The position numbers were made by a program, and so were the translations under genes. Below the pieces are notes generated by a model. The model made no database searches. It had not been told where the DNA came from and worked only from the letters and a program-made list of their open reading frames with translations. DNA of 5,673 nt from an uncultured Methylotenera sp. (lineage in GTDB: Bacteria > Pseudomonadota > Gammaproteobacteria > Burkholderiales > Methylophilaceae). This document shows positions 1 through 5,673 of this stretch, one piece after another. The stretch lies in NCBI GenBank assembly GCA_937957775.1, contig CALFXV010000034.1:1-5673 (forward strand), written 5' to 3'. Each line of letters begins with the position of its first letter. The stretch's first letter is position 1.

Positions 1-209
1 TTATGTTTGAAAACCACCCGGATTTACGCCGCTTGTTAACCGATTATGGCTTTGTAGGCCATCCATTCCGTAAAGATTTCCCCATGATAGGCTTAGTTGA
101 AATGCGCTACGACCCAGAGCAGCAACGCGTGATTTATCAGCCAGTTAGCATAGACGAGCGTAATAATGTGCCGCGCGTCATTCGTAATGAAGGGGCGCAC
201 GCTAAATAG
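1..209 (+). CDS. nuoC: NADH-quinone oxidoreductase subunit C (30 kDa subunit), C-terminal part only
   Basis: The reading frame is already open at the window edge (codons in phase with base 3) and ends at TAG 207-209. The 68 visible residues are the C-terminal third or so of NuoC, a protein of roughly 200 residues in organisms with separate NuoC and NuoD. Diagnostic segments are [22 protein letters not shown] and [17 protein letters not shown]. The last is the conserved strand leading into the short charged tail found in this family. The ATG at 3-5 is an internal Met (…MFENHPDL…), not the start; the true start lies upstream. NuoC is a peripheral cytoplasmic subunit in the connecting module of complex I. 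It packs against NuoD and carries no cofactor. It is not fused to NuoD: a stop codon and 9 bases separate them. Identification is firm; only the 5' extent is unknown. Confidence 0.97.
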   Translation, partial: MFENHPDLRRLLTDYGFVGHPFRKDFPMIGLVEMRYDPEQQRVIYQPVSIDERNNVPRVIRNEGAHAK

Positions 210-210
210 G
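208..210 (+). promoter_or_regulatory. Short ribosome-binding site for nuoD that supports the ATG start
   Basis: AGG (within AATAGGCG), overlapping the nuoC stop, lies 8 bases before ATG 219. That is normal spacing. An in-frame TTG at 213 would have the AGG only 2 bases away, and would add two residues (Met-Ile) not normally seen before the conserved MAEIRNYT start. The motif is only three bases long, so coupling to nuoC translation probably matters too. Confidence 0.5.
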
Positions 211-218
211 CGTTGATT

Positions 219-1472
219 ATGGCTGAAATTAGAAATTACACGATGAACTTTGGTCCGCAGCATCCAGCTGCGCACGGCGTGCTACGCTTGGTGTTGGAGT
301 TGGACGGCGAAGTGATACAGCGTGCCGATCCGCACATAGGCTTGTTACACCGTGGCACGGAAAAGCTAGCTGAAAACCGCACTTATTTGCAGTCCATCCC
401 TTACATGGATAGGTTGGACTACGTGTCCATGATGTCCAATGAGCATGCATATGTGATGGCCATCGAGAAGATGATGGGCATAGACGTGCCGCTGCGTGCG
501 CAATACATCCGCGTTATGTTTGATGAAATAACCAGGGTGTTAAATCACTTGCTGTGGTTAGGTGCGCATGCATTGGATGTGGGCGCCATGACGGTGTTTT
601 TGTATGCCTTCCGCGAGCGTGAGGATTTATTTGATTGCTACGAGGCGGTTTCTGGTGCACGTATGCACGCAGCCTATTACCGTCCGGGTGGGGTATACCG
701 AGATTTACCCAATCGCATGCCGCAGTATGCCGTCTCGCCACTACGCAACGCGAAAACCGTGGCCAAGCAAAACGAAAACCGTCAAGGTTCCTTGTTGGAT
801 TTCATAGAAGACTTTACCCAGCGTTTTCCGAAATACGTGGACGAATACGAGACCCTGTTAACCGATAACCGAATTTGGAAGCAGCGCACCGTCGACGTGG
901 GCATCGTCACCCCAGAGCGTGCCTTAGCCCTAGGCATGACCGGCCCGATGTTGCGTGGTTCTGGCATAGCGTGGGATTTGCGTAAAACTCAGCCTTATGA
1001 AGTGTATGCCGACATGGATTTTGATGTGCCGGTGGGTGTCAATGGCGATTGCTACGACCGTTACTTGGTGCGCATGGAAGAGTTTAGGCAATCCAATCGC
1101 ATCATTCAGCAATGCGTGAATTGGTTGCGTGCGAATCCTGGACCAGTCATTACTACCGATAATAAAGTCGCACCGCCCGATCGTGCTGGCATGAAGAGCA
1201 ATATGGAGGACTTGATCCACCATTTCAAATTGTTTACCGAAGGCTTTCATGTGCCAGCGGGTGAGGCTTATGCGGCGGTGGAGCACCCTAAAGGCGAATT
1301 CGGTATTTACATGGTGTCCGATGGCGCCAACAAACCTTACCGTCTAAAAATTCGTGCACCTGGCTTTGCCCATTTAGCAGCCTTAGATGAAATGACGCGT
1401 GGCCACATGATTGCTGACTTGGTGGCCATCATAGGCACGCAAGACATTGTATTTGGCGAAATAGATCGATAA
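219..1472 (+). CDS. nuoD: NADH-quinone oxidoreductase subunit D (49 kDa subunit)
   Basis: NuoD sits where the hydrophilic arm meets the membrane arm and, with NuoB, forms the quinone-reduction pocket. The product is 417 residues, a usual length for unfused NuoD. The start chosen is ATG 219, giving [20 protein letters not shown]. The GPQHPAAHG loop (12-20) carries His19, equivalent to quinone-site His38 of Thermus thermophilus Nqo4. Tyr68 in the RLDY motif matches Tyr87, and Asp120 (ALDVGA) matches the conserved Asp139. The family signature [16 protein letters not shown] spans 43-58. The C-terminus GEIDR is also typical. The fold is related to [NiFe]-hydrogenase large subunits, but the nickel-binding CxxC pairs are absent, as expected for complex I. 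It follows nuoC after 9 bases and precedes nuoE by 14. Nothing suggests truncation or frameshift. The residue equivalences come from alignment by eye to remembered sequences. Confidence 0.98.
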   Translation: MAEIRNYTMNFGPQHPAAHGVLRLVLELDGEVIQRADPHIGLLHRGTEKLAENRTYLQSIPYMDRLDYVSMMSNEHAYVMAIEKMMGIDVPLRAQYIRVMFDEITRVLNHLLWLGAHALDVGAMTVFLYAFREREDLFDCYEAVSGARMHAAYYRPGGVYRDLPNRMPQYAVSPLRNAKTVAKQNENRQGSLLDFIEDFTQRFPKYVDEYETLLTDNRIWKQRTVDVGIVTPERALALGMTGPMLRGSGIAWDLRKTQPYEVYADMDFDVPVGVNGDCYDRYLVRMEEFRQSNRIIQQCVNWLRANPGPVITTDNKVAPPDRAGMKSNMEDLIHHFKLFTEGFHVPAGEAYAAVEHPKGEFGIYMVSDGANKPYRLKIRAPGFAHLAALDEMTRGHMIADLVAIIGTQDIVFGEIDR

Positions 1473-1486
1473 AAATTGAGTTAGCT

Positions 1487-1960
1487 ATGTTAAGTCCACA
1501 AATTACAGAAAAAATTGATTACGAGCTGACTAAGTACCCAGCCGATCAGCGCCAAGCTGCGGTGATGAGTGCTTTGCGTATCGTGCAAACCGAACGCGGT
1601 TGGTTGTCACAAGAAAGCATGAGCGAGGTGGCCGCCTACATCGGTATGCCCGAGATTGCCGTCATGGAAGTGGCCAGTTTTTACAATATGTACGATTTGG
1701 CGCCGGTGGGTAAATACAAAATCAGTGTTTGCACCAATATTTCCTGCATGTTGCGTAATAGCGACGAAATCGTTGATCACCTAAAACACAAGCTAGGCGT
1801 GGACTTTAATCAAGTTAGCGCAGACGGTAAGTTTTGCCTTAAAGAAGGCGAATGCATGGGTGCTTGCGGTGGTGCTCCCTTGATGATCATTAACAACCAC
1901 ACCATGCATGAATTTCTAACGCCGGCTAAGGTTGATGCTATTTTGGATGAGTTGAAATAA
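1487..1960 (+). CDS. nuoE: NADH-quinone oxidoreductase subunit E (24 kDa subunit, [2Fe-2S] N1a)
   Basis: NuoE is a thioredoxin-fold ferredoxin-like protein in the NADH dehydrogenase module. It binds [2Fe-2S] cluster N1a close to the FMN of NuoF. The product is 157 residues, within the family's normal range. The N-terminal helical part includes [15 protein letters not shown] (17-31) and the conserved segment [10 protein letters not shown] (60-69). The four N1a ligands are present: Cys82 and Cys87 (CTNISC, a CX4C pair), then Cys123 and Cys127 (CMGAC, a CX3C pair), followed by the usual GGAP turn. A further cysteine, Cys117, lies six residues before the second pair and is not one of the four ligand positions. 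The start at ATG 1487 has a weak GAG (1478-1480) 6 bases upstream. The stop codon TAA 1958-1960 shares its last base with the nuoF ATG, so translation of the two is probably coupled; their products bind each other directly. Confidence 0.97.
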   Translation: MLSPQITEKIDYELTKYPADQRQAAVMSALRIVQTERGWLSQESMSEVAAYIGMPEIAVMEVASFYNMYDLAPVGKYKISVCTNISCMLRNSDEIVDHLKHKLGVDFNQVSADGKFCLKEGECMGACGGAPLMIINNHTMHEFLTPAKVDAILDELK

Positions 1961-3297
1961 TGGCCAAGCAATCAGCAAAATCGCCAGCGCCTGTCATGAC
2001 CGATCCTAAGGGTCAAACCTTAGTCTGTTTACGTACCTTGAGCGAAAGTGAGCCAGCCGCATTAGCAACTTACTTAAAGCTGGGTGGCTACCAATCCTTA
2101 AAGCGCCTAGTCACAGAAAAAACCAAAGCCACTGACATCATCACCGAGGTGAAAATTTCCGGTCTGCGCGGGCGTGGTGGAGCAGGGTTCCCGACCGGTC
2201 TTAAGTGGAGTTTTATGCCACGCTATTTTGACGGCGTTAAATACTTGGTATGCAATACCGACGAAGGCGAGCCCGGTACATTTAAAGACCGTGACATTAT
2301 TCGTTATAACCCGCACCAACTAATAGAAGGCATGGCCATTGCTGCTTATACGCTAGGCGCTCGAGTCGGCTACAACTACATACACGGCGAAATCTGGCAG
2401 GATTACGAAACCTTTGAGGCTGCCCTAAAAGAGGCTAAAGAAGCCGGCTACCTGGGTGAAAATCTATTTGGCACGAATTTTAGTTTTGATCTGTATGCCG
2501 TGCACGGTTACGGCGCCTACATATGCGGTGAAGAAACAGCGCTGATAGAGTCCATAGAGGGCAAGAAAGGCCAGCCGCGCTTTAAACCCCCATTCCCAGC
2601 CAGCTATGGGGTGTTTGGTAAACCGACCAACGTAAACAATACCGAAAGTTACGCATCCATTCCATGGATCATGCAGCACGGTGGGCAAGCGTTTGCCGAT
2701 TTGGGTGTGGCTAATTCAGGCGGTACTAAATTGTTTTCTGTGTCCGGTCACGTGGAAAAACCGGGCAATTACGAAGTTAAAATGGGCACGCCTTTCGCCG
2801 AACTGCTGGCCATGGCCGGCGGTGTTTGGCAGGGTCGCAAACTAAAGGCGGTGATCCCAGGTGGCCCATCAACGGCAGTCATACCGGCCAGTGTGATGGA
2901 GTCCACGACCATGGATTACGATGGCTTAAGCAAAGCTAGATCAAGCTTGGGCGCGGGATCCATGATAGTCATGGACGACAGCACCTGCATGGTGAAGGCC
3001 TTGCACCGATTGTCCTATTTCTTTTACGAAGAAAGTTGCGGTCAATGCACGCCGTGCCGTGAAGGCACCGGCTGGGTCTACCGTGTGTTGGATCGCATCG
3101 TCAAAGGTCAAGGCAAAATGGAAGACTTGGATCTTCTAACTGACATCAGTAAAAACATTTCAGGCCGTACCATTTGCGCTTTAGGCGAAGCCGCCGCGAC
3201 GCCAGTGATTAGCTTTATTAAGCATTTTAGAGCGGAATTTGAGTACTACATCGAGCACGGTAAAAGTATGGTTGATAGCAAGGCGGAGCAAGGTTAA
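1960..3297 (+). CDS. nuoF: NADH-quinone oxidoreductase subunit F (51 kDa subunit, NADH/FMN site, [4Fe-4S] N3)
   Basis: NuoF is the electron-input subunit. It oxidises NADH to NAD+ at a bound FMN and passes electrons singly to cluster N3. The product is 445 residues. The glycine-rich nucleotide/FMN loop [16 protein letters not shown] is at 68-83. The acidic NADH-site segment [15 protein letters not shown] is at 98-112. The FMN-pocket segment [19 protein letters not shown] is at 189-207. A SLBB-type region follows at about 255-310. The N3 ligands are Cys360, Cys363 and Cys366 (SCGQCTPC) plus Cys406 in [10 protein letters not shown]. The start at ATG 1960 forms a TAATG overlap with nuoE, with a weak GGATGAG at 1945-1951. 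This start gives an N-terminus rich in Ala, Lys and Ser before the conserved core. A second in-frame ATG at 1996 (residue 13) has no visible ribosome-binding site, so 1960 is preferred. The gene ends in another TAATG overlap with nuoG. Function is certain; the exact N-terminus is slightly less so. Confidence 0.98.
   Translation: MAKQSAKSPAPVMTDPKGQTLVCLRTLSESEPAALATYLKLGGYQSLKRLVTEKTKATDIITEVKISGLRGRGGAGFPTGLKWSFMPRYFDGVKYLVCNTDEGEPGTFKDRDIIRYNPHQLIEGMAIAAYTLGARVGYNYIHGEIWQDYETFEAALKEAKEAGYLGENLFGTNFSFDLYAVHGYGAYICGEETALIESIEGKKGQPRFKPPFPASYGVFGKPTNVNNTESYASIPWIMQHGGQAFADLGVANSGGTKLFSVSGHVEKPGNYEVKMGTPFAELLAMAGGVWQGRKLKAVIPGGPSTAVIPASVMESTTMDYDGLSKARSSLGAGSMIVMDDSTCMVKALHRLSYFFYEESCGQCTPCREGTGWVYRVLDRIVKGQGKMEDLDLLTDISKNISGRTICALGEAAATPVISFIKHFRAEFEYYIEHGKSMVDSKAEQG
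3285..3288 (+). promoter_or_regulatory. Ribosome-binding site of nuoG inside the end of nuoF
   Basis: GGAG in the last codons of nuoF lies 8 bases before ATG 3297. A second purine run, AAGG (3290-3293), is only 3 bases from the ATG and looks too close to be the main site. The GGAG supports ATG 3297, which overlaps the nuoF stop by one base, and allows both fresh initiation and re-initiation after nuoF. It is the best Shine-Dalgarno match among the four start sites seen here. Confidence 0.65.
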
Positions 3298-5673
3298 TGT
3301 TAAACATAGAAATTGACGGCAAAGCGTTAGAAGTCGAGCACGGCAGTTCCATCATTGATGCGGCCGACAAAGTCGGCATCGCCATTCCGCGTTTCTGCTA
3401 CCACCCGAAATTATCCGTGGCGGCCAATTGCCGCATGTGTTTGGTCCAGGTTGAAAATTTCAACAAACCGTTGCCAGCTTGTGCCACACCAGTAGCCGAT
3501 GGCATGAAGATATTCACGCGCTCCAAATCAGCCATAGAAGCGCAAAAAAGCGTGATGGAGTTCTTGCTGATTAACCACCCGCTTGATTGCCCTATCTGCG
3601 ATCAAGGCGGCGAGTGCGATCTGCAAGACGTGGCGGTGGCGTATGGCACCAGTGGTTCACGCTACACAGAAGAAAAACGCGTGGTGTTCAATAAAAACAT
3701 TGGCCCATTAGTCAGCACCGACATGACACGTTGCATACAATGCACACGCTGCGTTCGCTTCTTGCAAGAAGTGGGCGGCATCATGGAGCTAGGCATGGTA
3801 GGGCGTGGTGAGCACGCTGAAATCACTGCTTACGTGGACAAGAGCGTGAATTCCGAATTGTCCGGCAACATCATAGATTTGTGCCCAGTCGGCGCATTGA
3901 CCAGCAAGCCTTACAGGTATTCTGCCCGCAGTTGGGAATTAACTCGCAGGCCCAGCATAGCCCCACACGATGGTTTGGGTTCACACATAGAGGTGCACGT
4001 TAAAGACAATAAAGTCATGCGCGTGTTACCACGCGAAAAAGACAGCATCAACGAGTGTTGGCTGTCGGATCGTGACCGTTTTTCCTACGAAGGTCTCAAT
4101 AGCCCAGATCGCTTAAAAGTGCCCATGATTAAGCACAACGGTAACTGGGTGGAAACGGATTGGAAAACCGCGCTGGAATTTGCGGCAGGCCAGATTAAAG
4201 ACATCACCAGTGAGCACGGTGGTGACGCATTGGGTGTGTTGGTTTCACCCAACAGCACCATGGAAGAAGGCTATTTGGCTAAACAACTGGCCACGGCGCT
4301 CAACTGCGGCAACGTTGATTACCGTTTGCGTCAAACTGACTTTAGGTTAGACGGCAAACGCATGGGTACACCATGGATGGGTTGCAATATTCATGAGATA
4401 GAAGACTTGGATCGCATCTTGGTCATAGGCTCTAATCTTAGAAACGAGCACCCGTTACTGGCTAAGCGTTTCCGTAAAGCCGTGGCCAATGGCGCCGAAC
4501 TTTCTATCATAAGTCCACTAGACAATAACCCACTGATGGACATCGCCCACAAAGTGATAGTGCGCCCCAATGACATGGTGAATGTCTTGGGTCAAGTGCT
4601 CAAAGCCATGTCCGGTTTACAGCGCTTATCCTTGTGTTTACCACCATCACTGAACCAGTTGCTTGAAGAAATTAAAGTCAGACCGAATACCCAAGCCATT
4701 GCCGAGAGCATGGCTGGTCATGGTAAAGACTACGATTTGATTGCACCAAAAGTCGGTATCTTTATCGGCAACATGGCTTTGAGCGATCCACGCTTCACTG
4801 AAATGTACAGCATGGCCGAAGCCATAGGCGGTATTTGCGGTGCGAAAGGCGGTATCTTACCGGCCGCATCAAACAGCACCGGCATGCACATGATGGGTGT
4901 GATGCCTAGCAGCAGCGGCATGCATGCCAGGGCCATGTTGGAAGTGCCACGTAAAGCTTACCTAATAGTTAACATAGAGCCGGAGTTGGATTGCCAGCAC
5001 GCGGCATTGGCCAAAGCCGCCATGCAAAAAGCCGAATGCGTGGTCGCCTTGACCGCTTACAAATCCAGCGCCCTAGAGCATGCCGATATCTTGTTGCCTA
5101 TTGCCCCCTTTAGCGAAACCTCGGGCACCTTTATGAGCATGGAAGGCCGCGTACAAAGTTTTGCCGCGGCGGTTAAGCCGCTGGGCGAATGCCGTCCGGC
5201 ATGGAAAGTATTGCGCGTGTTAGCCAATACGCTGGGCTTGCCAGGTTTCGATTACGAAACCAGCGAGCAAGTTAAACAGGCTATTTTTGCCGGTGAAAAA
5301 CCGTCGGCGGTGGTGTGGCGTAGCCTGAATAACAACCTTAAAGATTTGGTGGAGATACAAATCAACATCAAACACGATGGCTTGCAACGTATAGGAGAAG
5401 TCCCGCAATACGAATCCGACCCCATCGTGCGTCGCTCCATGCCATTGAAAAAAACCAAGTACAACATCAAGCCTATGGCGCGCATGAGTGCCGCTCAGTT
5501 AGCCGAATTGGGCTTGCAAGAAGGCGATCAAGTTTTAGTGAAGCAAGACAAAGGCAGTGCGGTGTTGACTGTTAAATTGGATAATCACGTGGCTAAAGGT
5601 TGCGTACGCGTGGCGGCCGCCCATGAAGACACCATAGGTTTGGGCGATTTAATGGGTGACATCACAGTGGAAA
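3297..5673 (+). CDS. nuoG: NADH-quinone oxidoreductase subunit G (75 kDa subunit, clusters N1b, N4, N5), 3' end cut by the window
   Basis: NuoG carries electrons from NuoF toward NuoI through several iron-sulfur clusters and is the largest subunit of the hydrophilic arm. The frame stays open for 792 codons to the last base. The final residues (DLMGDITVE) resemble the usual family end, so only a few codons plus the stop seem missing. Domains by eye: a plant-type [2Fe-2S] ferredoxin domain (1-78) with N1b ligands Cys34, Cys45, Cys48 and Cys62; the His-Cys3 N5 site, His94, Cys98, Cys101 and Cys107 (HPLDCPICDQGGEC); N4 ligands Cys146, Cys149, Cys152 (CIQCTRC) and Cys196; then a molybdopterin-oxidoreductase-like domain from about 215 to the end, which holds no molybdenum in complex I. 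The segment 596-622, starting ADILLPIAPFSET, is a strongly conserved NuoG block. Ligands for the extra N7 cluster are absent (Ala222, Asp225, Ser229, Ser257), as in mitochondria and many proteobacteria. The start is ATG 3297, with GGAG 8 bases upstream and a one-base overlap with nuoF. nuoH would be expected next. Confidence 0.98.
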   Translation, partial: MLNIEIDGKALEVEHGSSIIDAADKVGIAIPRFCYHPKLSVAANCRMCLVQVENFNKPLPACATPVADGMKIFTRSKSAIEAQKSVMEFLLINHPLDCPICDQGGECDLQDVAVAYGTSGSRYTEEKRVVFNKNIGPLVSTDMTRCIQCTRCVRFLQEVGGIMELGMVGRGEHAEITAYVDKSVNSELSGNIIDLCPVGALTSKPYRYSARSWELTRRPSIAPHDGLGSHIEVHVKDNKVMRVLPREKDSINECWLSDRDRFSYEGLNSPDRLKVPMIKHNGNWVETDWKTALEFAAGQIKDITSEHGGDALGVLVSPNSTMEEGYLAKQLATALNCGNVDYRLRQTDFRLDGKRMGTPWMGCNIHEIEDLDRILVIGSNLRNEHPLLAKRFRKAVANGAELSIISPLDNNPLMDIAHKVIVRPNDMVNVLGQVLKAMSGLQRLSLCLPPSLNQLLEEIKVRPNTQAIAESMAGHGKDYDLIAPKVGIFIGNMALSDPRFTEMYSMAEAIGGICGAKGGILPAASNSTGMHMMGVMPSSSGMHARAMLEVPRKAYLIVNIEPELDCQHAALAKAAMQKAECVVALTAYKSSALEHADILLPIAPFSETSGTFMSMEGRVQSFAAAVKPLGECRPAWKVLRVLANTLGLPGFDYETSEQVKQAIFAGEKPSAVVWRSLNNNLKDLVEIQINIKHDGLQRIGEVPQYESDPIVRRSMPLKKTKYNIKPMARMSAAQLAELGLQEGDQVLVKQDKGSAVLTVKLDNHVAKGCVRVAAAHEDTIGLGDLMGDITVE

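Noticed and set aside
3..5. ATG at 3 as a genuine start of a 68-residue protein
   Set aside because: The translation matches the interior and C-terminus of NuoC from its first residues. The Met is internal, and the gene continues upstream of the window.
213..218. TTG at 213 as an upstream start for nuoD
   Set aside because: It would add only Met-Ile before the conserved MAEIRNYT start and sits 2 bases from the AGG motif. ATG 219 has proper spacing.
604..868. Overlapping short + strand frames inside nuoD
   Set aside because: They are out of frame with nuoD, which is complete and conserved throughout this stretch. The translations show no domain, so they are shadows of the real gene.
930..1286. 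A 118-codon open frame on the minus strand inside nuoD
   Set aside because: It lies wholly antisense to a strongly conserved gene. Its translation is rich in His, Arg and Ile with no recognisable domain, and it has no convincing ribosome-binding site. It is a by-product of nuoD codon use.
1473..1486. A terminator, promoter or small RNA in the nuoD-nuoE gap
   Set aside because: The gap is 14 bases with no inverted repeat or T-run; it has room only for a weak ribosome-binding site.
3297..5673. NuoG as a molybdenum-dependent oxidoreductase, such as a formate dehydrogenase alpha subunit, instead of a complex I subunit
   Set aside because: Its place between nuoF and the window end, the N1b/N5/N4 ligand set and the NuoG-specific block at 596-622 fit complex I. 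No Cys or Sec active-site residue for molybdenum is apparent, and the Cys4 motif at the start of the molybdopterin domain is lost.
1..5673. A mobile element, CRISPR array, tRNA/rRNA or hidden accessory system
   Set aside because: The window is almost entirely accounted for by five conserved genes in canonical order. No direct-repeat arrays, inverted-repeat ends, abrupt change in composition or unexplained stretch longer than 14 bases was seen.

Overview
The window is one continuous piece of a nuo operon, which encodes the proton-pumping NADH:quinone oxidoreductase (respiratory complex I, NDH-1). All genes lie on the + strand in the canonical order: the end of nuoC, then complete nuoD, nuoE and nuoF, then almost all of nuoG. 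Both window edges cut genes. nuoC has lost its 5' part. nuoG is open to the last base and probably lacks only its last few codons and the stop.

The protein sequences point to a betaproteobacterium. NuoC and NuoD are separate proteins, not the NuoCD fusion of Escherichia coli. NuoD begins [20 protein letters not shown], the form I recall from betaproteobacteria. NuoG lacks the N7 cluster cysteines. Base composition looks close to balanced, and ATA (Ile) and CTA (Leu) codons are fairly common, so a moderate-GC lineage in the Nitrosomonadales/Methylophilaceae neighbourhood seems more likely than a high-GC Burkholderiales. That placement is inference from memory of related proteins, not from a search.

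The layout is very compact. There are 9 bases between nuoC and nuoD and 14 between nuoD and nuoE. The nuoE/nuoF and nuoF/nuoG pairs each share one base (TAATG). No intergenic stretch is long enough for a promoter, terminator, RNA gene or mobile element, so transcription presumably starts upstream of the window (nuoA side) and continues past it (nuoH onward).

The products form the hydrophilic arm of complex I on the cytoplasmic side of the membrane. NuoF oxidises NADH at FMN and passes electrons through its N3 cluster. NuoE holds the off-path N1a cluster. NuoG carries clusters N1b, N4 and N5. NuoC and NuoD form the connecting module near the quinone site, where NuoD supplies the key His and Tyr. 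All expected ligands are visible, so the complex should be functional. I see no previously undescribed system here. The points worth a second look are small: loss of N7, a codon-context bias, a Met/His-rich patch in NuoG, and the NuoF N-terminus.
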